Source: Diphasiastrum complanatum (lineage: Eukaryota > Streptophyta > Lycopodiopsida > Lycopodiales > Lycopodiaceae). From it: 64,000 nt of DNA. The stretch lies in contig CM055098.1 of assembly GCA_029204225.1 (NCBI GenBank), forward strand, positions 17,225,775-17,289,774. Reading direction: 5' to 3'. The notes below the pieces were generated by a model, which had not been told where the DNA came from, searched no databases, and saw nothing but the letters and a program-made list of their open reading frames with translations. Both the position numbers and the translations under genes were made by a program. This document shows positions 26,701 through 40,400 of this stretch, piece by piece (within the stretch, counting starts at the first letter, position 1; each line of letters opens with the position of its first letter).

Positions 26701-29700
26701 CACAGTAGGGCAAACACTAACTGATCCACCCAACCTTGCCTACTCCCTGATATAGAGTAAGCCCCTCCTAGCCCAGTGTGAGGACTGGTAGCATGCAACT
26801 GCCAAGTGTCGGCCACGTGGCACTGACGTGGCCGACTGCACGTCGGGACCCAACTGGGGGCCCTATCCTGCTGACAGGGTCCCTAGGCTGTGTTAGGCCC
26901 GCCATGGCTATGGACCGTGCTGGGGCACACTACTCACACTGTCTTGCCCTGTTGGTCATGTACGCTGGACATGACCCTGACTGTGGTATCTGACCTATCT
27001 GTGTTCTCTAGGGTTCGGCACTGGTTACGAGCTCGTAACACTCCCTCCCCCTTAAGAACCGTCTTGGTCCTCTAAGACAAAGTCTGGAAAAATCTTGCGA
27101 AGGACGCTGCCTCTTTCCCAAGTGGCATTCTCAACAGGCTGATCATTCCACTTAACCAGATATTCTCGGTATAGAGTATGACGAGTCTGCGTCTCTCTAC
27201 TATCAAGAATTTCCTCTGGTTCATGTGGAGGTTGTTGAGGATCCAATGGGAGAACTAGAACACTGTCCCCTACCAGATTATCTGATCTGGTTAAGGCTTT
27301 TCGTAACTGACTTACATGAAAAACTGGAAAAACCTTACTGCTGTGTGGGAGTTCTAGTTCATAGGTGACCTCGCCTAGTCTCCTACTGATGGTAAAGGGA
27401 CCACAATACCTTGGAGACAACTTAGCACACACTCCTGATTTGAGGGTTTTAGAGTCAACTGGGACTCTCAAGTAGACTTTCTCACCAGTGGAGAACTGCA
27501 CATCCCGTCTGTGTGGATCTGCATAATGCCTGGCTCGATCCTGGGATTGTCTAATGCTACACTTAGCATGTTCTATCATCTGGTTTAGGTCTTCTAAAAA
27601 GTTTCTGGCTGCTTCAACTTTTTCTTGTTTAAACCCTACAGCTGTGGGTGAGCGTGGCTGAAAACCGTACATCAGCATAAATGGGCTGTATCCCGTAGCT
27701 GAATGTTTGGTACTGTTGTAAGCAAACTCTAATATCGAGAGATACTCCTCCCAATTAGTCTGCCTCTTGCTGACGTATGCACGAAGCATATCCTCCAGCA
27801 CTTGATTTACCCTTTCTGTTTGACCGTCCGTCTGTGGATGGTCGGTGGTACTCATATTAAGTTTAGTATGGAGATGATGGAATACTGCCTTCCAAAAATT
27901 TCCAGTAAACTTACTGTCCCGGTCGCTGACTATGCCGGAAGGTAGACCGTACAATTTAAATAGCCCGTCTACAAACAACCTCGCTAACTCTGGAGCTCTA
28001 ACGGTTGTTTTGGTCGGAATAAAATGAGCCATTTTGGTCAGACGGTCAACTGTGACCCATATAGCGTCATTACCCTTTTGGGTTTTAGGCAGGCCTACTA
28101 TAAAATCCATGGAGATACTCTCCCATTTACCAGCTGGTATTTCTAAGGGATGCAACAACCCTCCTGCCTTTAAACGCTCTGCTTTATTTACTTGACATTT
28201 CTGGCAACTAGTTACATACTGGTGGACGTCCTTTTTCATACTGGGCCAGAAAAATTGCCTACGAAGAAGCTCATAGGTCTTCTGTATGCCTGGGTGTCCC
28301 GCGCTAGGATTGTCATGACATTCATATAGGACCTGCTGCCTATAATCCTCTGAATTGGGGACACATACTCTATCTCTGTAGAGCAAGTACTCATCCTGAA
28401 TGGAATACTGTTTCCATTTGAATCCTTGAGTCAACTGACCCTCAACCACTGGGGTTTGCTTGGGTAATACAGGCTCAGAATCCTCAACGTCATCTGATGA
28501 CGTATACTCGGACTCATCATCATCCTCAACGGAAGCTGCCGTATTCTTGGATGAACTGGCACCAGCCCCGGGAACTGGTTCTGGAGTCTGTAACTGTCTG
28601 TTCTGGACTGAGTTCCAGATAATAGAGAAGAATGCATCATGCTGGCATTTCCCTCTCAAGGACTCGAGTAACTCATTACGAATCTGAGTAAAACTCAGCT
28701 CGTTTATCATAGGCATTCTGCTAAGGGCATCTGCTACTGTATTGAATTTTCCACGCCTATATCTGATAGACATGTCAAACTCTTGCATCAACTCTGCCCA
28801 ACGAGCTTTCCGACCTCTAAGCTCAGGTTGATTGCAAAGGTATCTGAGACTCTCATGGTCTGTCAGGACCTCAAAGTTGGCACCATACAAATAATGCCTC
28901 CAAGTCTTAAGGGCATGGACTATAGAAAAGAGTTCCTTTTCATAGGCACTATACCTAGTCTGTGCTGGCTCGAGTTTTTTACTCTCGAAGGCAACTGGTC
29001 GTCCACCCTGAGTTAGCACAGCACCTACTGCAAAGTCGCTAGCATCTGTTTCGACCACAAATGGCTGATTGGGGTCGACGACCTTTAAAACTGGTGCTGT
29101 AGCTAAGGCTGTTTTGAGAGCATCAAAGCTCTCCTGTTGTGCGGACTCCCAAATGAACTCCTTTCCCTTCCCCTTAAGGAGATTTGTCATAGGGACTGCT
29201 ATCTGAGCATATTCCTTGACAAATCGTCTGTAATATCCCGCCAGACCAAGAAAGATTTGAAGTTCCAAAATATTCTGAGGTCTCAGCCAACTGAGTATGG
29301 CTTTAACCTTATTTGGGTCCATCTTAATCCCATCTGAAGAGATAATGTGACCCAAATATGCTACTTCTTCAACGAAGAATTCACACTTGGGTTGTTTAGC
29401 ATAAAGCTTATGCTTTCTGAGCAGTCGAAACACCTTTCTGAGGTGTTTTAGATGCTCCTTCCTCGTTTTGCTGTAGACGAGGATGTCATCTAAAAATACG
29501 ACTACAAACTTACCCAAGTATGGTCTGAGGACACTGTTCATCAAGGTCATAAAGGTAGCTGGAGCATTTGTGAGCCCAAATGGCATCACCTTAAACTCAT
29601 AATGACCGTGACGAGTCCTAAAAGCTGTTTTCGAGACATCTTCCGATTTTATACGGACTTGATGATATCCCGATCTGAGGTCTATTTTGCTGAAAAACTT

Positions 29701-32700
29701 AGCCCCGTCGAGTTGATCAAACAACTCGTCTGCCCGAGGCATAGGGTATTTATTCCTAATTGTGACTTTATTGAGGGCTCTGTAATCTACGCAAAGACGC
29801 ATAGACCCCTCCTTCTTTTTCACCAATAGGACTGGTGAGGCCCATGGTGAACTACTGGTCTGAATTTGGCCTTTCCCAAGATAGTCTGTTAGCTGCCTAG
29901 TTATTTCTTCATCCTCTCTTCGGCTGACCCGATACGGAGGTTTAGAAACAGGTGCTGTACCTGGTACTAGGTTTATTACATGATCTACCTCTCTGCTAGG
30001 TGGTAAACCATGTGGTAAATCTTCAGGAAAAACATCTTTAAATTTAGACAACAAAGTTTCTAATTTACTGATTTTCTGCTGAATAGAACTGGAAATAGAA
30101 ACTTCAGGAATAAACTGAAAGTCACATAAGAATACCTGATGGTCTTCGTCTCCGATTAGCTGACAGAGCTCTGAACTGCAGACCATAGGGCTGTTGGGAA
30201 CATCATGCTCCCCATGCAACTGGATCTCTCGGCCTTTATACTGAAAGCTGAGGGTGTTCTCCTAATAGTTTCTGTGGAGGGAAGGTCCTAAACTGTAGAG
30301 CCAATCTCTCCCGAGAACAATGTCTGTTCGATCCAGGTGCATTATCTGAAAGTTTATTTGATCTTGGTACCCCTGAATACCAAGATTTAACTTACTTACC
30401 ATAGTTTCCCATATTTTTTTATCTTCACCCTTAGCAAATGAAACTATGTACCTATGCTGACTAGGTACTTCTGGTAGTTTAAGCTTTTTAACCAGGGTGT
30501 GGTTGATGAAATTATGGGTTGCCCCATCATCAACCATGACTCTTACTGACTGGTTACCAACTTTCCCATGCATACGTACTAGGTCATGCGGCCCAAAGCT
30601 GAAGGGTCTCGCTAGCATTGCAGAGCTCAGCTGGCAACAGTGTTCATGATCTTCATGATACACTTTGATCTCGGAAGCTGCCGAGTCACTGGGGAAACAT
30701 ACAGTCTGAACAAGATGAACTTGTTTTTTATCTTTCTTATCTTTTTTAGTGAAAGGCCCCTTGGGACACTGTCTGACTGTGTGTCCCTTGCCCATACACA
30801 CAAAGCACAAACGTTCTTGTTTGGCTTTCTCAAAATCATCTGGTTTTAAGGGCTGTATGAGTGAAGGGCGTTTCTGAGGAGCTTCACCTTTAAATTTATC
30901 TTCTTTCTTTCTTTTTAAAAATTTCTTTTTAAATTGAAAGTCTTTCTGAGGAAGCTGCTCAGAAAGTGGTTGTTGTCTCGCTCTCTTCCTACCCACTGAA
31001 TCATCATAGATTTGAGCATATCTGAGAGCTTGCTCAAGGGTAGTAGGCGAGTTTCTCTGGACCTCTACTTTATATTCATCTTTGAGGCCACGGACAAATC
31101 CTCTGATTTTTTGATAGTCATCCATATTTTTAATCTTTAAAATTGCCTCTCGATACTGCGAGATATATTGGATGAGGGACTTGTCCATTACTGTTCTTTC
31201 CCAGGCTTCCCAGGCTCTATCAAGTTCATTCTCTGGTAGAAATTCTCTTAGGAAAGCTTCTTCAAAAGCTTTCCATGACCAGGGAGTCTGCCCAGTCTCC
31301 TGGAGATTTAACCACCACTTATAGGCCATAGGCCCTAAAGAAAGACTGGCCTCAATTGCTTGCAAATGGTCAGGGGTCTGTTTAAGAGCATGAATGTTCT
31401 TCCATTTGCTGAGGAAGGTTTGTAGAATATCTGCATTTCTATCCTTCTCTTCCCCATTAAAAGTAGGAGGCTTTAAATCTTTAAAAACACTGGGGTGAGA
31501 CCGTAAAGTCTCACCCGAAACTGATGGAAGTGGAGAAGGGGATAACTGAGAAGTGGAGGGAAGGCTTCCTTTCGCGGAACTCAAAATCAAGTTTTTGAGT
31601 TCAGCGAACGAGTCGTCCACACTGGACTTGAAATTGGCTAATGCCAGTTTCAGTTCATCCACCTCTGTTACCAATTGGAGGAACTGCTCCTTGGTAACCA
31701 GTTCGTCGAGTTCTTCGGCGAACTGTTCCTGTTCTTCTACTTCCATAGGTTCCTTCCCTTTTCTGTAAGCCAAGGCTTCTGTTTCAAGTTCGTCGAAGCC
31801 TCTCTCCTGGGGTTGATCAGGTCCCTGAGGAGTGGTCATCTTCGAAACTGAAAGAGAGCTACCTTAACTTCTGAAGGAAAAAAGTCTAAAGGACTAATTT
31901 ACAACTGTACAAGGGAAAGGAAAGATGACTTAGCTGTTTCTGAGGACTGTACTTCCAAAGAAAGAATGAAGAGGAACCCTTTCAGCTCTTTTCCTCAAGA
32001 TTTCAGACCTGCTGTTCCGAAAAATGCCAGTTTGAGGCTTCAAAACGGTACTAAATTTCCCGGTTTTTTGAGGATAGTATCTCGCTGGTCTGATTGCAAT
32101 CCAACTTGTCCACAAAAAGGCAAATCTGAAGTCCAAAAACCCTTCTGAGTTCTGAAATTTCAGAAGTCTCCTACTCGCTGATCTGGTAGAAATCCTCTTG
32201 CTCCAAATCTCTGACGTTGGGGCCCAAAAACTTGTTGAAAAACCAGATTTTCAGAAGCACTGGCAGCGCTGGCCCTGCTCCTCTTTTTTGGCTTCCAACT
32301 CGCTGAGAACCAGTGACTTTTTCCCTGGAAATCGGATGTAGGACTCTGACTGTACAGCGATGGAGGTGCTGGCTTCTTCCTACTGTAATTTCGCTGGGAA
32401 AACTATAGAGAATCCTCTGAACTCAGTGAGAAACAGCTGTTTTTTTAGCGAGTTACCTACACTTGGAATCTGACTCCTTGCTACTGTGATTTCTCAGTGG
32501 AAATCAGAAGTTTGAAGGCTGCTCCTACAGCGATCCTCCTCCTCTATTCCTCTCTGAGAATCTGAGAAACACTTCCTATCTTCTGATAGCTTTCTCTACT
32601 GCTGTCCTAAACTCCCTAGGATGGAGATGGCTCTGATACCAGTGTAATAGATCCTAACACCACAGTAGGGCAAACACTAACTGATCCACCCAACCTTGCC

Positions 32701-34742
32701 TACTCCCTGATATAGAGTAAGCCCCTCCTAGCCCAGTGTGAGGACTGGTAGCATGCAACTGCCAAGTGTCGGCCACGTGGCACTGACGTGGCCGACTGCA
32801 CGTCGGGACCCAACTGGGGGCCCTATCCTGCTGACAGGGTCCCTAGGCTGTGTTAGGCCCGCCATGGCTATGGACCGTGCTGGGGCACACTACTCACACT
32901 GTCTTGCCCTGTTGGTCATGTACGCTGGACACGACCCTGACTGTGGTATCTGACCTATCTGTGTTCTCTAGGGTTCGGCACTGGTTACGAGCTCGTAACA
33001 TTTGGCAGCACCCAGGATGTACCAGTATCGGCCACCGCAGCGCCCCTTTCAGTACATATCGCCGCTGTACTTGCCTCCTGCAGGGACGGCCCCTCCACAG
33101 CCAGTTCCTACACCAGCAGCAGCCCCACGGGTACACACACCACGGACCTATCCTCCACTATCAGCTGCACAGGGACACCCATCTTTGGCTTCTCTATCCT
33201 AGCCGGCAGCGGCTTGAGCCCAGCCTAGCCAGCCAGTTGATCTGCATGGGGGTGATGAGGCGTTGACGGCTCCCCTCGTCCGCAAGAGGCCAGGAAGGCC
33301 CAAGGGTGCACCGAACAAGAAAGGCAGAGCACAGAAACAGCCAAGGAAGAGATGACGACCTCGCAGGGCTCCAGTTACAAGTAGAGGTGCAGTATTACAG
33401 TCAGCTGGAGCAGGTGTTGTTGGTTTAGCTTGCTTGGGGGCTGATGCGGAGGCTGATTGGGAGGATGAGGATGACGAGTCTTCCCCCTCGGATACAAAGG
33501 CCATGCCAATTCGAGACAGGCATAGATATCAGTTGCGAGAGTCAGCTCGGGGCCCCGAGTTGTCTCCGGAGCATTCGTCTGAGTCAGAGCCAGAGCATTG
33601 ATTGTAGCTCTGTTACTTTATTTTTAGCAGTTTGATATCATGTTCCATGTTTGTTCTTTACACTGTGTTAAACACTAAAGGTTGCCTCATCTATGCCGAA
33701 AACTACATAACAACAGCCAGCCACATACGGCTGGATTCTATCCATTCTAAACATTCCTACGGATCCTCCACAGACTCCTCGCCCTCGTCAGGTGCATTGT
33801 TCTGTCGCTCTCGCTCTGCCTCCCGATTAGCCCGAGCTGCCTCCTGGTTAGCCCGACGGTGGGCAGCCTTTCCCTGACCATGATGAGCTGCCATCGTGTG
33901 AAGTTCATTCCAATCTGCTCATCCAAATCCAGCTCGACAGCGGGGGCGGGGGGCACAGCGGGGGTTGGGTGCTCCGGCTCCGGATTTCTCTGCCGAGCCT
34001 GTCGCAGCATCTCTGCAATGTCTGCCTCTTGCTTCCGATGCCTTTCGTTGTGCCTTCGGACATCTTCCTCGAGCTCACTCCTGGCTTCGCCCTCAGGCCT
34101 CCGTGGTATGCGCTCCGCCATCTCACGACACCCTGTTTCTCGAACTGGCTCTCACAGCCTCTCAATGGCTCTCACTAGCTCTCTCACAGCCTCTCACTGG
34201 GTGCTGTGACACAGCCTCTCACAATGCCTCTCTCTCACAGCCTCTCTCTCACAGCCTCTCACTGGCTCTCTCACAGCCTCGTGAGTGCCTATTTTACCCC
34301 ACAGCCTGTTTCCCCATTTGCAGTTGTTGATGATCCCATGTGCTACTGTACCTGCCCCATGTATTGCTCCCCCACATGCTACACTCTGATTGGGTCCGTG
34401 GCTACTCCCCCACAGTGCCCATGTGACGATGTACTTGTCCGGATTTGCTGCTCCCCCACATGCTGCACTCCCATTGACTTTAAGGTCTGCTCTCCCACAA
34501 TGCCCCCTGTACAGTCCCCTGTACAGTAACCCCTTTTTTCTAAACCCTAACCCTTTTTTATCCAGAATTTTTTACCCTGAATTAGCCTATTAAAAGGGGT
34601 TTTTATTAGAAAAAAATAATAATAATAAAAAATATTATTATTGTGGTGCCGCCCTGGTACCGCTGGTCTGAGGGCGGCACCATAACCGCGGTACCACCAT
34701 TATGGTACCGCGGTACCATAATGGCGGTACCACGTGCCACTA

Positions 34743-34792
<50 letters not shown>

Positions 34793-34868
34793 TAGGTACC
34801 GCGACCGCTGGTCCCGGTACCACGGGACCATACTAGTAACGCGGCACCAATATGGTGCCACGGTACCA

Positions 34869-34910
<42 letters not shown>

Positions 34911-35389
34911 CATGAGGGTCCGGGCCGGACGCGGCCTTTTTGCGTCCGCGTCCGACGCCCAGACCTGGACGCGAGGTCGGACACGTCCCAAAAAAAAAAT
35001 TTGAATTTTGTTCTGAACACGTCCGGGCCCTGGACGCGTTTTTTTATTTTTATTTTTTTTAAAAAAAAAGGGCGTGCGGGCAACGGAACAGTCCGCAGAA
35101 GCCCGAGAAGGAGAGAGGAGAGAAAGAGGGCGGGAGAGAGAGAGAGAGGGAGAGAGAGAGAGTGAGTGAGGGTTATGGTGTGTGTGTGTGTGTGTGTGTG
35201 TGTGATGATTTATGTGTGTGTGTGTGTGTGGGTTAATTGATTTGTGTATGCACAGATGTGTGTGTGTGTGTGGTGATTTGTGTGTGAGAGAGAGAGAGAG
35301 GATTTGTGTGTGTGTGCGCGCGTGAACAAGACATGGTGTGTGTGCATGAGTTTAGGGTTTAGGGTCTGCGTGCTTGGGTTTGGGGTTTA

Positions 35390-35447
<58 letters not shown>

Positions 35448-35461
35448 TTAGATTTGCGTGC

Positions 35462-35519
<58 letters not shown>

Positions 35520-37342
35520 AAGAAAAGAAAGAAAGATTTTATTAATGTCCTTGAATACCCTAAGGTACATAGGACTAAGAAAAGGTACATGTCAAGTGTG
35601 CACATAGGAGCTTAAAGCTCAATCATCTATAAAAACTAAATAACTGCAAATACAATGCATAGAGACAACTGGCCCAGTCAGGATCCAATAGCCTGGAATC
35701 ATATATCACGATGCCCATCAGCATGAAAGAAATGGTGGATGGTATGATGTGAGGGTGTGATTAGATGTGCCCTGGACCTCTGTCGCCGGATAGGCCGTCG
35801 GTGTCGTCTCTGCTGCCGTGGCGCTCTGGGCTGTGATCTAATAACTGACTGTCTCTCTGGCTGTCGACATGGTCTCTGATGCTGGTGTACGGAGGAGTCG
35901 GGAATCTCGGCCTCTCCATCTGAGTCGCTGCCTATGGGTACCTCGGATCTCTGTCTCCGATGGGACATGCACTCATCAATGCTCAGCTGTGTCAGGGAAT
36001 GTGTACCATCTAGTCTCCTCCTCCTCAGTTCTGACATCTGTCGGATCATAAGTGCGACACATCTAGGGTCCTCATAAGATATCAAGGTAGAAAGTGTAAC
36101 TGGGTGCTCTCTGAACAAGCAGTAGTACCGCCCCCGTATCTCATAGTAGGCTGGACATCTGAAGAGGAAATGTGACTCGTCCTCAGTCTCATGCATAACA
36201 CACATACTACAGAGCTGGTCCTCTCATGGGATGCCACTGTATCCGCCAGTCTCGATAGCCAGCTGATGTGAAGAAACCCGAAACTGACCCATCGCTATCC
36301 GCAGACTATGTGATATACTCCTCAGCAAATAACCAGATAGATGGCCGCTCGTCCCATTTGGGATGAGGTGGAGTTGATGGCCGAAAAAAAGTGGCATTGC
36401 CCTTTTTGTCGAAAGCAGTTCACAAGGAACACCTCTTGGGTTCGAGCACATTTGGGGGGATTGCGAGTCCGACCCACGGGGGACGCTACGGGATCGGCGT
36501 TTGTATGGTCATCCCCTCTGCGGAGAGGGCTCGCATTCTCGAGGCATATGCTGAGCCAGGTGCTGAGCCCGGCGAGCCGTCCACAGATGCCGCGGACTCT
36601 GTTTCCATTGGTGCACCCACTGCCACCGCCCCTGCCACTAGTACACCCAGCGCCACCGCCCCCACTCCCACCCCCACCGTCGCATCCGCACCCGCCACCG
36701 CCACCGCCACCGCCACCGCCACCGCCTCCGCCTCCGCCTCCGCCACAACCACCCGTACCCCCTCCGCCAGTACTCCCCATGAATCCACAACCTCCACTGC
36801 TGCACCTACACGTGTGCCATCACCGTCAGATCTGCACGGTCCGTCCACATCCTCCGCTTCCGCACCTACACCTATGCCACCACCTCCAGATCCGCATCGT
36901 CCATCCACATCCTCCCATCCATCCACATCCCGAGGCACCAGACAGATGCCCATGCCAGGATCTTTCAGAGAGGGGTAGCACAAAGAGGCCACCAGGACCA
37001 TAGCACAGATGTTCTATGACCTGAACCTCCCCTTTATCATGGCATCATCCCGCATCTTTCGAGAGGCTATCTCGAAAGTTGCAGTCTGCGGGCCTGGCCA
37101 CACACCACCCACAGCCGACGCACTACACGACCCTTTGCTCCAGGAGCGGGTTGCATCCGTCAAAGAGAGACTAGCTGCACTGCAGGAGGCTTGGGATAGA
37201 TACGGCTGTTCCATCATGGCTGATGGGTGGACTGATCCTCGTAAACGTCCACTCATCAACGTGATTGTTTCTAGTTGTTACGGTTCCATGTTCCTATGCA
37301 GCATCGACGCCTCCAAGGCAAGGAGAGTGCATTCGGCCGAGT

Positions 37343-37419
<77 letters not shown>

Positions 37420-40400
37420 GACGTGGTATGGAAACTATAAATGCTTGAGCTATTGTGGTTCACAAACGCATCTTCATGTCTCTCAGATCATATGCATCAT
37501 GTCCAATCATTGAACCCTAAACAGTAAACCCCACAGCCATAATCATCATACACAGTTACACAAAAATTGAGAGCAGATGCACTTCACAGAAATACACCCC
37601 CCCTGATAGCATTTCATAAACACATACATTACATTGCAATACACCAGGCACGCGTTGCACAAAAAACACACCGATTCATCAGATGTATCAAAATAACAAT
37701 ACATTTTCCCGCCATATACGGCTGGGGCTGTTCTTTACACTATGTTAGACACTAAATGGTGCCTCATCTACTGCCGAAAATTACATAACAACAGTCAGCC
37801 ACATACGGCTAGACCCCATCTATTCTAAACATTCCTATGGATCCTCCACTGACTCCTCGCCCTCGTCAGGTGCATCGTTCTGTCGCTCTCGCCCTGCCTC
37901 CCGGTTAGCCCGAGCTGCCTCCTGGTTAGCCCGACGGCGGGCCGCCCTTTCCCTGACCATGATGAGCTATCGTCGTGTAAAATTCATTCCAATCTGCTCA
38001 TCCAAATCCAGCTCGACAGTGGGGGCGGGTGGCTCCGGTTCCGGATTTCTCTGCCGAGTCTGTCGCAACATCTCTGCAATGTCTGCCTCTTGCTTCCGAT
38101 GCCTTTCATTGTGCCTTCGGACATCTTCCTCGAGCTTCCTCCTGGCTTCACCCTCGGGCTTCGATGGTATGCGCTCTGCCATCTCACGACACCCTGTTTC
38201 GCAAACTGGCTCTCACAGCCTCTCACTGGATCTCTCACGGCCTCTCACAATGCCTCTCACAACCTCTCTCTCACAGCCTCTCACAGCCTCTCTCACAGCC
38301 TCTGAAAAAGCCTCTCACAATGGCCTTGTGAGTGCCAATTTAACACCATAGCCTGTTTCCCCATGTGCAGCCCTCCATGGCCTGCTCCCCCACAGTGCCC
38401 ATGTGCTACTGTACCTGCCCCCATGTGTAGCTCCCCCACGTGTTGCACTCCGATTGGGCCCGTGGTCTGCTCCCCCACACCCACTGGCACTATACAAAGC
38501 AAGCCAGTATAACGCATTCACAAGAGTGAACATCAAGTGATGAATGTGTGAGAGGGCGATATGCTTTGATACCACTGTTGGAAATGAATGAATCAGGATC
38601 GCAGTCGTGAAGCTTTCGTGAAGGAACCACGACTGTCTAGCCCTCGGATGGAGTTCAGATGCAATCATTGGACACTGCCAGCTGAACAACTCCTACAGTC
38701 CTCCAGAGTGTAGTCAAGCACTGCTGATCTACGTTTATAAAATTAATGCAGCATTCAACATAGTTTCAACCAAGGTGCAGAATTCAAATGAACAAGGAGT
38801 TTTAGAGTCAACTCGAACTCTCAAGTAGACTTTCTCACCAGTGGAGAACTGCACATCCCGTCTGTGTGGATCTGCATAATGCCTGGCTCGATCCTGGGAC
38901 TGCCTAATGCTACGCTTAGCATGTTCTGTCATCTGGTTTAGGTCCTCTAAAAAGTTTCTGGCTGCTTCAACTTTTACTTGTTTAAACCCTATAGCTGTGG
39001 GTGAGCGTGGCTGAAAACCGTACATCAGCATAAATGGGCTGTATCCCGTAGCTGAATGTTTGGTACTGTTGTAAGCAAACTCTAATATCGAGAGATACTC
39101 CTCCCAATTAGTCTGCTTCTTCTTGACGTATGCACGAAGCATATCCTCCAGCACTTGATTTACCCTTTCTGTTTGACCGTCCGCCTGTGGATGGTCGGTG
39201 GTACTCATATTAAGTTTAGTATGGAGATGATGGAATACTGCCCTCCAAAAATTTCCAGTAAACTTACTGTCCCGGTCGCTGACTATGCCGGAAGGTAGAC
39301 CGTACAATTTAAATAGCCCGTCTACAAACAACCTCGCTAACTCTGGAGCTCTAACGGTTGTGTTGGTCGGAATGAAATGAGCCATTTTGGTCAGACGGTC
39401 AACTGTGACCCATATAGCGTCATTACCCTTTTGGGTTTTAGGCAGGCCTACTATAAAATCCATGGAGATACTCTCCCATTTACCAGCTGGTATTTCTAAG
39501 GGATGCAACAACCCTCCTGCCTTTAAACGCTCTGCTTTATTTACTTGACATTTCTGGCAACTGGTTACATACTGGTGGACGTACCTTTTCATATTGGGCC
39601 AGAAAAATTGCCTACGAAGAAGCTCATAGGTCTTCTGTATTCCTGGGTGTCCCGCACTAGGATTGTCATGACATTCATATAGGACCTGCTGCCTATAATC
39701 CTCTGAATTGGGGACACATACTCTATCTCTATAGAGCAAGTACTCATCCTGAATGGAATATTGTTTCCATTTGAATCCTTGAGTCAACTGAACCTCAACC
39801 ACTGGGGTTTGCTTGGGTAATACAGGCTCAGAATCCTCAACGTCATCTGACGACGTATACTCGGACTCATCATCATCCTCAACGGAAGCTGCCGTATTCT
39901 TGGATGAACTGGCATCAGCCTCGGGAACTGGTTCTGGAGTCTGTAACTGTCTGCTCTGGACTGAGTTCCAGATAGTAGAGAAGAATGCATCATGCTGGCA
40001 TTTCCCTCTCAAGGACTCGAGTAACTCATTACGAATCTGAGTAAAACTCAGCTCGTTTATCATAGGCATTCTACTAAGGGCATCTGCTACTGTATTGAAT
40101 TTTCCACGTCTATATCTGATAGACATGTCAAACTCTTGCATCAACTCTGCCCAACGAGCTTTCCGACCTCTAAGCTCAGGTTGATTGCAAAGGTATCTGA
40201 GACTCTCATGGTCTGTCAAGACCTCAAAGTTGGCACCATACAAATAATGCCTCCAAGTCTTAAGGGCATGGACTATAGAAAAGAGTTCCTTTTCATAGGC
40301 ACTATACCTAGTCTGAGCTGGCTCGAGTTTGTTACTCTCGAACGTAACTGGTCGTCCACCCTGAGTTAGCACAGCACCTACTGCAAAGTCGCTAGCATCT

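Larger units (their letters stand above)
26683..33000 (-). mobile_element. Young Ty3/gypsy chromovirus (complete, minus strand)
   Basis: LTRs at 26683-27040 and 32643-33000 (358 bases each) differ at one position (T/C at 26981 versus 32941 region). The target duplication TTTGG lies at 26678-26682 and 33001-33005. The primer site TGGTATCAGAGCC (minus) is at 32641-32629, and the polypurine tract AAGGGGGAGGGAG (minus) at 27053-27041 overlaps the pol stop codon. Total length is 6318 bases. It inserted in the last coding part of a hAT transposase gene. LTRs start TGTTAC and end TTACA in element orientation. Confidence 0.95.
23028..34560 (+). mobile_element. Second hAT element (plus), split by a chromovirus insertion
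   Basis: The transposase region runs 23028-26682, is interrupted by the gypsy element at 26683-33000, and resumes at 33001-33601 after the TTTGG target duplication. A small ORF on the opposite strand (33757-34121) and a CTCTCACAGC-rich flank follow. Homology with the minus-strand copy at 43.8-45.5 kb starts at GACATTGTCAGGCGGG, so the first exon and left end are lost here. The outer right end is not defined; the palindromic DNA at 34.6 kb may be its terminus. Confidence 0.7.

Noticed and set aside
25666-26733. Overlapping Pro/Ser/His-rich ORFs on both strands
   Set aside because: Low-complexity tail of the hAT transposase read in wrong frames; only the 25845-26682 plus frame continues into the homologous tail at 44.4-45.3 kb.
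28431-31768. Plus-strand and off-frame ORFs over the young chromovirus
   Set aside because: Shadows of the gag and pol frames; none has its own domain. The same applies at 39784-42740.
36322-37001. Gly-rich and Val/Ala-rich minus-strand ORFs
   Set aside because: Antisense shadows of the CCACCG-rich part of the hAT transposase.
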